Assembly: GCF_016900875.1 (NCBI RefSeq)
Contig: NZ_JAFEUM010000001.1
Location: 448,918 to 512,917, forward strand
DNA length: 64,000 nt
Direction of reading: 5' to 3'
DNA from: Vibrio ulleungensis
GTDB taxonomy: Bacteria; Pseudomonadota; Gammaproteobacteria; Enterobacterales; Vibrionaceae
Shown: positions 47,115-55,872 of the stretch, in pieces
How the letters are laid out: each line of letters begins with the position of its first letter
How positions within the stretch are numbered: the first letter of the stretch is position 1
Position numbers and translations under genes: made by a program
The notes under the pieces: generated by a model
What the model saw: the letters and a program-made list of their open reading frames with translations, nothing else
Databases searched by the model: none
Told to the model about the DNA's origin: nothing

Positions 47115-48116
47115 GTGATCTATCCCAAGGCATTAAAACAAGGCGACAAAATTGGTTATTTTTCACCGTCTTCTCCCGCGACCAGTTTCGCACCCAATCG
47201 ATTTGAACGCGCCAAATCATATTTAGCTTCTCATGGTTTTGAACTGGTTGCAGGCTCATTGACCGGATGCTCGGACTCCTATCGTTCGGGGTCCATTCAG
47301 CAGCGTGCAGACGAGCTCAATCAACTGATTCGCGATCCTAGTGTCCGATGTATTATGTCCACAATCGGCGGCTACAACAGTAATTCGCTCCTTCCTTACA
47401 TCGATTATCAAGCTCTCAAAGCGGATCCTAAGATCATTATTGGCTATTCCGATGTGACAGCGCTGCTGTTAGGCATAGTCGCAAAAACGGATATAGTGAC
47501 GTTTTATGGCCCTGCGCTGGTGGCGTCTTTTGGTGAACTGCCACCACTGGTTGATGAGACATTTGCTTCATTTCGCGACATCTTATGCGGTGTGTCGTCC
47601 TCGCATCAATACACCATGCCAGCGGTGTGGACCGATGTGATGCACGACTGGGAGACTCAAGACACCGCAAAACCTACGTTCGATAATCAATGGCAATACA
47701 TTGGTAGTGGCAAGGTTAGTGGCCGAATTATCGGTGGCAACCTCAATACCATGTCGGGGATATGGGGCAGTGAGTATATGCCTAAGATAGAAGCTGGCGA
47801 TATAGTGTTGCTGGAAGATTCACTTAAGGGTATTGAATCGGTTGAGCGCTCCTTTGCGCACCTTTTCGCGTGTGGCGTTTTTGATAAGGTAGGGGCCATT
47901 GTGTTAGGCAAGCATGAGTTGTTTAACGACAAAGGGACTGGTCGCTCGCCATTGGATGTTCTTAAGGAAGTGCTTAATGGTAAAGCAGTTCCTATTTTGT
48001 ATGGCTTCGACAGTTGCCATACACACCCAATGTTAGTTACACCATTGGGTGTGAACGCAACCATTGATTTTGATGAAAAAACGTTCGCGCTGGATGGTCA
48101 TTGGCTTGCTGAATAA
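47115..48116 (+). CDS. S66-family serine peptidase (LD-carboxypeptidase/MccF-like)
   Basis: This 333-residue peptidase has nucleophile Ser112 in IGYSDVTALL, the Glu in IVLLEDSLKG, and the His in DSCHTHPM, which form the S66 Ser-Glu-His triad. The N-terminal GDKIGYFSPSSPA and the 'IMSTIGGYNSNSLLPYIDY' block are closer to MccF (microcin C self-immunity) proteins than to LdcA of peptidoglycan recycling. There is no signal peptide. It starts with GTG, supported by AAGGA about 10 nt upstream. No microcin biosynthesis gene is nearby, so its target could be an acyl-adenylate analogue or a peptide. Confidence 0.88.
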   Translation: MIYPKALKQGDKIGYFSPSSPATSFAPNRFERAKSYLASHGFELVAGSLTGCSDSYRSGSIQQRADELNQLIRDPSVRCIMSTIGGYNSNSLLPYIDYQALKADPKIIIGYSDVTALLLGIVAKTDIVTFYGPALVASFGELPPLVDETFASFRDILCGVSSSHQYTMPAVWTDVMHDWETQDTAKPTFDNQWQYIGSGKVSGRIIGGNLNTMSGIWGSEYMPKIEAGDIVLLEDSLKGIESVERSFAHLFACGVFDKVGAIVLGKHELFNDKGTGRSPLDVLKEVLNGKAVPILYGFDSCHTHPMLVTPLGVNATIDFDEKTFALDGHWLAE

Positions 48117-48139
48117 GGGCAAGTTGAGCCATTGATTTA

Positions 48140-48165
48140 ACGGGTGATAAGACACCCGTTTATCT
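48140..48165 (+). terminator. Stem-loop after the MccF-like gene
   Basis: AACGGGTG, six-base loop, CACCCGTT, followed by TATC; it lies 23 nt after the stop and 25 nt before the convergent reductase gene. The U-tract is short, so strength is uncertain. Confidence 0.6.
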
Positions 48166-48189
48166 GTAGAAAGGAGCTTCGATAGTGGC

Positions 48190-48723
48190 TTATCGATTAC
48201 GCAGATAAGTAGTTTGAACCAGCTGATCCAGCACGACTTCACTTTTACTCACTGTGAAATTCAACGAGGTATCCAAGTCGCCAAACAGTGGCGCACCACC
48301 TCCAAGTAACATTGGAAAACGTGTGATCACCATTTCGTCGATGAGGTCGAGTTTCAGGAAGCTTTGAATTGTTTTCCCACCATCAATGTAAATATCGTTG
48401 AAGCCCTTCGCATTTAGATCCGCCACCACGTCTTTTAGGTCGCCATTTACTAACGTGACCTTATCTTCATAGCCCTTTGGCACTTCAGTCATGGTGTTAC
48501 TTAACACAAACACAGGTTTTGAGTACGGCCACTCTCCTCCAAATCCCAACACCACGTCTAAGGTGTTACGTCCCATGACTAATCCATCAATACGTTCCAT
48601 CAAAGAAAAAAAGCCGGTGTCGACATGATCGGGGTTCGGTACCGATTCAAGCCAATCCAAACCTCCGTTTTTGTCGGCAATGAATCCGTCTAAACTTGTT
48701 GCAATAAATACGATGTTCGCCAT
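48190..48723 (-). CDS. Dihydrofolate-reductase-like (RibD C-terminal family) oxidoreductase
   Basis: This 177-residue protein of the RibD_C fold opens VFIATSLDGFIADKNGGLDWL. The substrate/NADPH loop is MERIDGLVMGRNTLD, and the GG-motif region is YIDGGKTIQSFL. It is one of the many small stand-alone YyaP/YwjB-type reductases and is not FolA. It is divergent from a TetR gene across a single operator-promoter region and is most likely the target of that repressor. Confidence 0.88.
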   Translation of the reverse strand: MANIVFIATSLDGFIADKNGGLDWLESVPNPDHVDTGFFSLMERIDGLVMGRNTLDVVLGFGGEWPYSKPVFVLSNTMTEVPKGYEDKVTLVNGDLKDVVADLNAKGFNDIYIDGGKTIQSFLKLDLIDEMVITRFPMLLGGGAPLFGDLDTSLNFTVSKSEVVLDQLVQTTYLRNR

Positions 48724-48749
48724 GTAAACCTCACTAAAGGATGACTTGC

Positions 48750-48795
48750 TTGAGTCATGGTTTGGGATAGGGTAAAATTAATTCTACAGTGTAGA
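48750..48795. promoter_or_regulatory. Promoter overlapped by a TetR-type palindrome
   Basis: TTGAGT (48750-48755) and TAAAAT (48773-48778) are spaced by 17 bp, reading toward the TetR gene. TCTACA-G-TGTAGA (48783-48795) is a perfect 6-1-6 palindrome on the predicted transcription start, which suggests autorepression and control of the divergent reductase. Confidence 0.68.
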
Positions 48796-48822
48796 TTTAA
48801 TGGAGTTTAGCGAGAAGACGTT

Positions 48823-49392
48823 ATGGCTGTCAATGATAAAAAACGCGGTAGACCGCGCGCGAAGCAAACACAACTTAGTGCAGACGTTGTTTTAGGTATG
48901 GCAAAGTCATTGATGAAAAGCGAAGGAAAAGTGCCCAGTATTCGTTTGCTCGCAAAAGAGCTCAATGTCGACCCTATGGCGATTTACCACTACTTCAAGA
49001 ATAAAAATGCCTTGCTTGAATCCCTCACCTCTTCTCTGGTGGAAGAGATTTATCAGCCAAGCCAGAATGCAGATTGGCAGCAAGAGCTCTTACATTTATC
49101 GGTCAGTTATATTGAGCTTCTTCGGGAGTATCGCGGGCTGTTGACTACTATGCTAAGTATGAAATCTGGCGGTCCGGCGCACGTTTTTACTAGTCGCTAC
49201 CTTGCTCTCATCAGGCCGCTTGAATTATCAGAAAGAATTGAGAAGGACTGTTTGGATTTACTTGCGGATTATTTACATGGTTTTGCACTTTCAATCAGCT
49301 GCTGTGAAGACCAGTCACTGATTAAAACGGACATGATTAAAGGGCCAATGTCGCTGATTGTCGCGTCGCTTGAGGCTTCTAAGTCAAATTGA
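48823..49392 (+). CDS. TetR/AcrR-family repressor
   Basis: This 189-residue repressor has a basic N-terminal arm (KKRGRPRAKQTQ), an HTH (about residues 15-60; IRLLAKELNVDPMAIYHYFKNKNALLESL) and an all-helical ligand domain with 'TetR_C'-like SLVEEIYQP. The HTH recognition helix MAIYHYFKN is the TetR hallmark. It is paired with the divergent reductase and the operator at 48783. Confidence 0.9.
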   Translation: MAVNDKKRGRPRAKQTQLSADVVLGMAKSLMKSEGKVPSIRLLAKELNVDPMAIYHYFKNKNALLESLTSSLVEEIYQPSQNADWQQELLHLSVSYIELLREYRGLLTTMLSMKSGGPAHVFTSRYLALIRPLELSERIEKDCLDLLADYLHGFALSISCCEDQSLIKTDMIKGPMSLIVASLEASKSN

Positions 49393-49478
49393 TAGCCGTA
49401 AACTGGCCAAGAACACCCAAGACAACATTGTTCTTTGCCATGGGTGTTATTGGGGGGGATTGAAACGATAGAGGGTAA

Positions 49479-50558
49479 CTACTCAGCCAGTTTGAGTGTT
49501 GCTGGGTGGAACAGCTCTTCTATAGTGAGTTCGCGCTCTGACAGACCTTGCTCATACGAATAACGGAATAAGGTCTCTAAGGTTTTGGTGTTATTGGCAT
49601 CAAAGCCATAGCTAAAGAAGTTATCGCCCATTAACGCGCGCGTCGACTCAAGCTCTTGGACATACCAAGGCATCATATCTGCCGCCCAACCGATCTGGTT
49701 CATTTGCCCATACGCGATCTGTTTGGCTTCGACATAAGCGTTATAGACAGCTTCTGCTAACCATGGGTGCTCTTCCAGTAACTCTGTTTTAATCGCGACC
49801 GCGTGCATAATTGGAAATACACCGGTCTTTTGGTAGTACTCTTGCTCTGCGGTGCGCGAATCGCTATATAGGCGAGCGACTTTTTCGTGCCCTTGTATAT
49901 AAGCTTCGGGCTCCGCGGCATGGAATAAAGCGTCTACCTCACCGCTGACTAAAAGTTCTGACTCGTCTTTACCTGCCGAGCCTGTGCGAACCACAACGCC
50001 GTTTGGCATGTGCGCTTCTTGAGCCGATACCGCGCCCGTTACTCCTTTAGATGAATCTACATCGGAGGCAACCCAGTTAACGTCTTGTGGAGATATGTTG
50101 TATTCGTCCTGCAGCATACCGCGTATATAGGTGAGAGAGGTGGACGAGTAACCTGGCGTTCCGATGGTTTTGCCTCTTAGATCTTCAGGCTTTTCGATGC
50201 CCGAGTCGCTGTTGATAAAGATGCTCTTATGTCGAAAGACGCGCAATGGGTAAACAGGAATCAAGGTATAGTCCCGAAACTCTTCATTGGCGTAGGCTAG
50301 CATATATGGGTGCAAACCAATCTCTGTGATGTCTAAAGTTTGATCGCCATTGAGGACATCGTTATTCATTTCACCGATGCCCATTTTTTTAAAATGGAGA
50401 TCAACACCTTCAATCTCAACTTGACCGTTTAGGATGGGTTTGAGCCTTGGAAATTCGTATCCAGAAATGGTGAGTTGTAGGTTTTCGTCTGATGTGGGGT
50501 TAGAAAATGCGGTTGTAGAAAAGATAGCTAGGCTTAAAAACGAGAGTGCCTTTTTCAT
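49479..50558 (-). CDS. Exported 4,5-dihydroxyphthalate-decarboxylase-like / periplasmic-binding-fold protein
   Basis: This protein has about 359 residues. A signal peptide (MKKALSFLSLAIFSTTAFS) precedes a type II periplasmic-binding fold. Similarity to the 4,5-dihydroxyphthalate decarboxylase (Pht5) group is strong in order and wording: VEIEGVDLHF, IPVYPLRVFRHKSIFIN, LRGKTIGTPGYSSTSLTYIRGMLQDEY, and YYQKTGVFPIMHAVAIK. The C-terminal ALMGDNFFSYGFDAN block also matches. Pht5 is cytoplasmic; this one is exported, so it may bind an aromatic or carboxylate ligand rather than decarboxylate it. A GTG at 50570 is an alternative start. It is next to the sulfatase-maturase gene on the same strand with 106 bp between. 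No permease or ATPase accompanies it. Confidence 0.8.
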   Translation of the reverse strand: MKKALSFLSLAIFSTTAFSNPTSDENLQLTISGYEFPRLKPILNGQVEIEGVDLHFKKMGIGEMNNDVLNGDQTLDITEIGLHPYMLAYANEEFRDYTLIPVYPLRVFRHKSIFINSDSGIEKPEDLRGKTIGTPGYSSTSLTYIRGMLQDEYNISPQDVNWVASDVDSSKGVTGAVSAQEAHMPNGVVVRTGSAGKDESELLVSGEVDALFHAAEPEAYIQGHEKVARLYSDSRTAEQEYYQKTGVFPIMHAVAIKTELLEEHPWLAEAVYNAYVEAKQIAYGQMNQIGWAADMMPWYVQELESTRALMGDNFFSYGFDANNTKTLETLFRYSYEQGLSERELTIEELFHPATLKLAE

Positions 50559-50676
50559 TGGAAGATTCACTTATGCATGGAATCACTCATGGCATACTCC
50601 TTTATTAAGGGTGATTCGATTTAAACTGATCTCAAGACTCAGCAATTTCCATTGTCGCTGACTCTAAAGATGGGAA

Positions 50677-52017
50677 TTAGTATTGAGTATTAAACATGTA
50701 GCGTGGGTTTGAGCCCAACAGGCTTGCCATTTTATCATCGCTATAGCGACCAAATTTCACCGGGTATCCATAGCTGCGGGCGATGTGTGCCATGCGCTTG
50801 TCGATGTGATCAAAGTACTTTTTCCAGCCTGCACACAGGTAGTTTTGGTTCGGTTCGCCGTCGGCGTTTTTGATAAATCGATTTTTTGGGCATTCGCCGT
50901 AACACGCAAATACATACTCGCAGCGTTGGCAAGCACTGGTGAGCGATTCAATTTTGGCGTAGCCAAAGTCTTGTTGCTGCTGCCCGTACGACACCTCTTC
51001 GAGATTGTCGTGATAAATATTGCCGACTTTGTGCTCCGGATACACATAGTGGTCACAGGTATAGAGGTCACCGTTAGGCTCCATCGCCAACCCTTTGCCA
51101 CAAACTGGGTTTAAGGTGCACAATTGACTGCGCTCGCCAATCCACGAGGCAAGGTTTGCTTCAAAATATTGAACAAACACGCTGCCAATATCACTTTTTT
51201 CCCACTCGTCAAAAACCGCGATCAAAAAGTTGCCCCAGCCTAGGTCTGAAACACAAAATGACTCAACTACTGAGTTTTTGTGACCAGGAATAAGACGCTT
51301 GTCACCTTGCTTAATTTGATTTTCGGCCTGCCAAGACTCTGTATCACTTTGCGGTGCATCGGTACGGAAGGTCTTCTGCTCGACAATAGGGATAAATTGA
51401 ATCTGTGTTGATTTAACAACGTCACGTAAGAACCGGTATACCTCAACAGGGTTTTTGCTGGTCAGGTTGTTTACGCATGTCAAAGTCGCGAATGTGACGT
51501 TGTGTTTGTGGATCAGATCCACGGCTTTCATGACTTGTCTAAAGGTGCCGCGTCCAGCGCGGTTAGTGCGGTGGGCATTGTGCAAAAGCTCGGGACCATC
51601 GATGCTAAGGCCCACTAAAAAGTCGTGCTCCGCCAAAAAAGCGCACCACTCATCGTTAAGTAAGATGCCGTTGGTTTGAAGATCGTTTTTTATAACCACG
51701 CCGTCGGGTTGATATTTCTTCTGCAGTTCAACAACCGTTTTAAAGTACTCGAGCCCCAGTAGCGTTGGCTCGCCGCCTTGCCATGAAAAAATGATTTCTG
51801 GTGCGTTGTGTGATTCGATATATAGCTTGATATAAGTTTCTAAGGCTTCACCTTCAATTTTTGGTGTACAGCCTGGTTTGTATTCAAGCAAATCTTGTTT
51901 ACTTAGGTAGTAGCAATAGGTGCAATCAATGTTGCACGCTGCCCCTACAGGTTTAGCCATAATGTGGGTGCGTTTGGTGGGTTTACCATTGAAAGTGGAG
52001 CTGTCTTGTACGGTCAT
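50677..52017 (-). CDS. Anaerobic sulfatase-maturating enzyme (radical SAM, SPASM)
   Basis: This radical SAM enzyme oxidises the sulfatase active-site Cys or Ser to formylglycine. In its 446 residues the SAM cluster CxxxCxxC is Cys28-Cys32-Cys35 (CNIDCTYC), followed by FSWQGGEPTLLG and LQTNGILL, the SAM-site motifs. The SPASM auxiliary-cluster Cys residues are in CTLNPVCGKG, CDHYVYPEH and CQRCEYVFACYGECPK. Its natural client is the Cys-type sulfatase at 54032, about 2 kb away. The combination means the sulfatase can be matured without oxygen. Confidence 0.95.
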   Translation of the reverse strand: MTVQDSSTFNGKPTKRTHIMAKPVGAACNIDCTYCYYLSKQDLLEYKPGCTPKIEGEALETYIKLYIESHNAPEIIFSWQGGEPTLLGLEYFKTVVELQKKYQPDGVVIKNDLQTNGILLNDEWCAFLAEHDFLVGLSIDGPELLHNAHRTNRAGRGTFRQVMKAVDLIHKHNVTFATLTCVNNLTSKNPVEVYRFLRDVVKSTQIQFIPIVEQKTFRTDAPQSDTESWQAENQIKQGDKRLIPGHKNSVVESFCVSDLGWGNFLIAVFDEWEKSDIGSVFVQYFEANLASWIGERSQLCTLNPVCGKGLAMEPNGDLYTCDHYVYPEHKVGNIYHDNLEEVSYGQQQQDFGYAKIESLTSACQRCEYVFACYGECPKNRFIKNADGEPNQNYLCAGWKKYFDHIDKRMAHIARSYGYPVKFGRYSDDKMASLLGSNPRYMFNTQY

Positions 52018-52096
52018 TGTCTGTTACCTATGTCATCGTGTGTGTACACAATCGCTGAAAACTGTGGTTTTTAAATTCGAGTGGTTTGCTGGGCTA

Positions 52097-52504
52097 TTAG
52101 CCTTGTTGATCACTCGCGGTGCTGTTGCTTAGCTCTTTGCGAGCGGCCGCTTGCGCCATATCTTCTTGTAGCGCCTCTAAAATCTCGGTGGCAGCAGCAG
52201 GAGTGATTTGTGAAGTGCGCTTAAAGGCGTCTTCAATGCCCTGCAACACAAAATCAGGATCCAGTTCGATGCCTAGTTGCTGTGGGTGCTCTAAGTTCTG
52301 TGATAAGCGAGAGGCGAAGGTTGAACCCAGTGCGTAGGCTTGCTGCTCAAGGCGGTTGGAAGGTACCAGTATCGAGTCAGCCTCTTTATTTTCTACTATC
52401 GCTGTGGCGTCGGATTTATTATTTGCCTGAACATCGTCGCCTTGGCATCCAATAAGTAAAAGTGCAGAAGCGGTTATAAGAAATGCCTTAATTGTGTCGG
52501 CCAT
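52097..52504 (-). CDS. Lipoprotein consisting of an FKBP-type PPIase N-terminal (dimerisation) domain only
   Basis: This protein has 135 residues. The lipobox LLLIGC follows a hydrophobic signal, so the mature protein is lipidated. Residues about 50-120 (QQAYALGSTFASRLSQNLE, IELDPDFVLQGIEDAFKR, EILEALQEDMAQAA) match the FKBP_N helix of Mip/FkpA/FklB. The protein then stops, with no FKBP catalytic domain. ATG 52504 has GGAG six bases upstream. It lies 79 nt upstream of the sulfatase-maturase gene on the same strand. It may be a stand-alone dimerisation or chaperone module, or a remnant whose catalytic part has been lost; the intact frame and ribosome site favour a functional gene. Confidence 0.78.
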   Translation of the reverse strand: MADTIKAFLITASALLLIGCQGDDVQANNKSDATAIVENKEADSILVPSNRLEQQAYALGSTFASRLSQNLEHPQQLGIELDPDFVLQGIEDAFKRTSQITPAAATEILEALQEDMAQAAARKELSNSTASDQQG

Positions 52505-52879
52505 GGTTATCTCCAATTACTCGTTCGTTTGTGCCAAGAAGCATTAATTTCGGTCACTATAAATGAATAGATAATTGAGGTGAATAGGTTATTTCTTGCT
52601 CGCAGGTAATTGAACGAAAATCAAAGAAAAACACTTTAGCAAATGAAAATAATGAAGATTAAAATCATTTATTATCAATGATTTGTGCGCACTTTGTTAA
52701 TTCATAAATGAGGGTGAGGTGATACATTAAGTTGACCGTATTGATCGTGGTGTCGTTTCTCATTGACTATTTAAATACGCTAGGGGAGGTATGTAAGTCG
52801 GTTGCTATAGATAATGGATTTCAATTCAACACTAGTGCATTCCCCTGAATAAATCTGTTTTAAACACCGAGAATGAACT
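52505..52879. promoter_or_regulatory. 375-bp divergent intergenic region with an AT-rich inverted repeat
   Basis: This separates the lipoprotein gene from the outer-membrane-like gene. AAATCATT (52663-52670) and AATGATTT (52678-52685) form an 8-bp inverted repeat with a 7-base spacer, a plausible operator for both directions. No gene was found. Confidence 0.5.
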
Positions 52880-53623
52880 GTGAATAAATCTACTATCGCT
52901 TTAGCAAGCTTAATAGTCTTTGTGCCTATTATTTCCCATGCTGATGTTGCCAATACGCAAGAGACCGAACTGGCAGACATGTCGGATCCGTTAGCGGTTT
53001 ATAATCGTGCGGGAGCAGGTGTGACCAATAACGGAATTAACCTTAAGTTTGGCATAGAATATGCGACCCCAGACTCCAATAACCAAGCTATGCATGTGCT
53101 CGAAATAAAGGGAATAGCGGGTGAAGCGCTTGGGTGGAGTGACCATGACACCCGAGACGATTCAATAGACTCCATTCGCTACCGCAATTTCCAACTTGAT
53201 AAGCAAAAAAATCGCGGTACTCAAATCGATATGGATTGGGACTTCGACAGTGATATGGGCAGCGCCTCTTACAGTTTTTTACAAGGAACGCCTAAATACG
53301 GCGCGTTTCAATTTTATCCTTTAGCTGGTGCAGGTTTTACGGTGTCGGATGAGAAAGAGGATGGCATCGGCATTCCTGGCGGCTTTGCCTTGGTGGGGGT
53401 GTATACCAAAGTGACGCTTACCGATACCATCTGGCTAAACTACAACCCAATGTATAAAGCAGGTGTCGGTGGGCAGCTCAGTGATTGGAGCCAGCTGGAT
53501 CATGAAATTACCGCCTCCTATCGACTCAACCCGCGCCAAAATGTTCGCTTTTACGCCAATTGGGATAATGAGACTGACTTTAAGAAAGGCGACTTTAAAC
53601 TCGAGTTTAATCATCAATTCTAA
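52880..53623 (+). CDS. Probable outer-membrane beta-barrel protein of unknown function
   Basis: This 247-residue protein has a signal peptide (KSTIALASLIVFVPIISHA) and a mature part rich in alternating hydrophobic/aromatic strands (NLKFGIEYAT, FQFYPLAGAGF, TIWLNYNPMYKAG). It ends in Phe (LEFNHQF), the signature of barrels inserted by the Bam complex. It is not a recognised porin. The GTG start is preceded by a weak AGAATG region. A strong terminator follows the gene, so it is probably monocistronic. Its position between the sulfatase-maturase and sulfatase genes suggests it helps a sulfated substrate or product cross the outer membrane, but this is inference. Confidence 0.75.
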   Translation: MNKSTIALASLIVFVPIISHADVANTQETELADMSDPLAVYNRAGAGVTNNGINLKFGIEYATPDSNNQAMHVLEIKGIAGEALGWSDHDTRDDSIDSIRYRNFQLDKQKNRGTQIDMDWDFDSDMGSASYSFLQGTPKYGAFQFYPLAGAGFTVSDEKEDGIGIPGGFALVGVYTKVTLTDTIWLNYNPMYKAGVGGQLSDWSQLDHEITASYRLNPRQNVRFYANWDNETDFKKGDFKLEFNHQF

Positions 53624-53653
53624 TCATCTGTAAAAGTACATCTTTAGCCTAAC

Positions 53654-53701
53654 ATGGCCACGATTGATCGCATCTAACCGATCAAACGTGGCCATTTTTT
53701 G
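53654..53701 (+). terminator. Intrinsic terminator after the outer-membrane-like gene
   Basis: ATGGCCACG and CGTGGCCAT form the core stem, with inner GATCG/CGATC pairing, followed by TTTTTT. It ends 78 nt after the stop at 53623. Confidence 0.88.
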
Positions 53702-54031
53702 TGTTTAACCTAAATACTAATGAATAAACCCACTGTATTTGGCGTAAAACATAATTGAAAGTGAGGTTTCAAAGCAACTTAGCCTAATTGATTGAAATTG
53801 GCCATCGGTAGAAGATAGGCCTCGCACGGAATGCAGTCCTACTCATACAGAGATGGACAAAGCAGTCAGCAATACAGTGGGTTCTTTTCCTTAGGATAGG
53901 CACTAGGAACTCATTGGCCGAGTGGTCTCACTGCGGCACCTGACAAAACCATTAACCTATTTGTTATGCATCATGACGGGCGATTCAGTATTACGGCTCG
54001 ACGACAAACGCATAACTAAAGAGGCGATACT
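53702..54031. other. Gene-less 330-bp leader of the sulfatase gene
   Basis: No gene was found. A GAGG ribosome site (54021-54024) precedes the GTG start at 54032. The GC-richer stretch at 53820-53960 differs from the neighbouring AT-rich DNA and could be a structured leader, but I could not draw a convincing fold by eye. Confidence 0.5.
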
Positions 54032-55741
54032 GTGTTAAAACTCAATAAATCTATCGTAGCGGCATCCATCGCTACAGCGACCCTTGGTGCATCAGCGGTT
54101 CACGCTAATGAAATCATCCATGATGCTGAGCACTACATCTTACACGCACAAAGCGGCGAACGTTGGGCTGTTGAAGACAAAGATCTCGACGCAAAATTGG
54201 CCGAACTTGAAGCACGCTTTGGCACTAAGCCAAACATCATCCACTACATGTGGGATGACACACCAATTGGTGATGTAGGTATTCCAGAAATTCAAAAGGT
54301 ACGTGGCTACGAAACGCCTGTACTAAACCAAATGGCGCGCGACGGTGCTAACTTCATGCGTATGTACACCGAGCCTTCGTGTACGCCAACTCGCGCCGCA
54401 GCGCTAACGGGTCGTTATGCGGTTCGTAATGGTATGTATACAGTTGGTTTCCCATACGAGTATGGCGGTCTACCTCGCTCAGAAGTGACCATCGCTGAGA
54501 TCCTTAGCGAAGCGGGCTACAAAACGGCATTCCACGGCAAAGCTCACCAAGGTGATACCGAAGGCGGTAACATGAATGAGCAAGGCTTTGACGAAGCGTT
54601 CTGGACGCCATACAACCAAGTTCCGAGCCTGTATAACGCTCGTGGACAGCACGGCGCACTAGCGAAAGGCGTATTGCTTCCAGAAATGTTCCCTGAAGAC
54701 CCATACGACATGGATCCAAACTGGCGACCAAACGGCTTTGTATACGCGTTAGAAGGTAACAAAAATGGTCCAGTAACAGAGTGGGGCGAGCCTACGGAAG
54801 ATTTCTACTACAACATCGACCGTGAAGCGACCGATCGTACAATAGACTTCATTGAGCGCAGTGTTGAAGAAGGCAAGCCATTTTATGTGGCACATTGGCC
54901 AACTATGGCATCGTTCCTAAACATCCATCCATCGGATGAGTTCCGCACCACCAATGGTTCTATCTTGGCAGAAGGCTTAACTCGCATCGATGAAATGCTT
55001 GGCGAAATCCAAGAAAAAGTGGTTGAGCTAGGTATTGAAGAAAACACCCTGATCATCGCTATGGCAGATAATGGCCCTATGGTGTCTGGTGGTCCAGTTG
55101 GCATGAACGAAACTCTCTACACGGGTGGTAAAGGTATGTACACAGAAGGCGCGGTTCGCGTTCCTATGTTTGCTACTTGGCCTGGAATGATTGAAGAAGG
55201 TTCAGTACCGGGTGATATTCTGCACGTAACAGACTTGTTCACTACATTCGCACGCTTAGGCGGAGCAATGGACCACGTACCTACAGACCGTATTATCGAC
55301 GGTGTTGACCAAACGTCCCTATTTATCAATGGTGATACTTACAGTCGTCGTGACTACGTTTACATCTACACAGGTGATGAGCTAGGTGCGATTGTTAAAG
55401 GCCGCTACAAGCACCATGTTGCTGGCGCACAAAAAGGTCTATCTGGTGCAGAGTACTACGACCTGTATGCGGATCCACGTGAGCGCGTTGGTATGATGCT
55501 ACCAATGTTCCCTGCTAAAGGTATGTTCACTACTATGAAGACGCGTCACCTTATGATGATCGACGCCTTCCCGAATATTGAACAAGAGCGTGCAATGCCG
55601 TTCCTAACGGTTGAGAACCCACGTGAAGAAGTCGAGCGTGCAAGTCAGCTCCGTGTTGATGAAGAGACGTTCCCAATTGATATTCGTGAGCACCTTAAGA
55701 ACGTGAAAGGCTACGAGAACATCCAAGAAGAGTGGAACTAA
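54032..55741 (+). CDS. Exported sulfatase (S1 family, Cys-type)
   Basis: This 569-residue formylglycine-dependent sulfatase has a signal peptide ending ASAVHA. The modification motif is Cys117-T-P-T-Arg121 (SCTPTRAAALTGR), i.e. C-x-P-x-R. The metal-binding Asp-Asp sits in HYMWDDTPIG, with the C-terminal metal Asp-Asn in ADNGPMVSGGP. Lys in GKAHQGD and the region TGGKGMYTEGAVRVP complete the alkaline-phosphatase fold. Cys rather than Ser, together with the radical SAM maturase at 50677, indicates anaerobic-capable activation. It starts at GTG. The substrate (sulfated aromatic, sugar or choline type) is not decided by eye. Confidence 0.93.
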   Translation: MLKLNKSIVAASIATATLGASAVHANEIIHDAEHYILHAQSGERWAVEDKDLDAKLAELEARFGTKPNIIHYMWDDTPIGDVGIPEIQKVRGYETPVLNQMARDGANFMRMYTEPSCTPTRAAALTGRYAVRNGMYTVGFPYEYGGLPRSEVTIAEILSEAGYKTAFHGKAHQGDTEGGNMNEQGFDEAFWTPYNQVPSLYNARGQHGALAKGVLLPEMFPEDPYDMDPNWRPNGFVYALEGNKNGPVTEWGEPTEDFYYNIDREATDRTIDFIERSVEEGKPFYVAHWPTMASFLNIHPSDEFRTTNGSILAEGLTRIDEMLGEIQEKVVELGIEENTLIIAMADNGPMVSGGPVGMNETLYTGGKGMYTEGAVRVPMFATWPGMIEEGSVPGDILHVTDLFTTFARLGGAMDHVPTDRIIDGVDQTSLFINGDTYSRRDYVYIYTGDELGAIVKGRYKHHVAGAQKGLSGAEYYDLYADPRERVGMMLPMFPAKGMFTTMKTRHLMMIDAFPNIEQERAMPFLTVENPREEVERASQLRVDEETFPIDIREHLKNVKGYENIQEEWN

Positions 55742-55774
55742 TCTTAGCTGACACTGGAATTAAGCCCTAAATAG

Positions 55775-55808
55775 AAAGCCCTCACAGTCTTACTGTGAGG
55801 GCTTTTTT
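55775..55808 (+). terminator. Strong intrinsic terminator after the sulfatase gene
   Basis: AAAGCCCTCACAG, five-base loop, CTGTGAGGGCTTTTTT: a 13-bp perfect stem with a U-tract, 34 nt after the stop. Confidence 0.95.
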
Positions 55809-55872
55809 CTGTTTATCAGTCCAAATTATGCGTGGGCTTTACCATATACGCCATTCGCTATGACACAAATAA

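Noticed and set aside
53702..54031. Small structured RNA in the sulfatase leader
   Set aside because: Base composition differs from the surroundings, but no convincing stem set, promoter or terminator could be drawn by eye.
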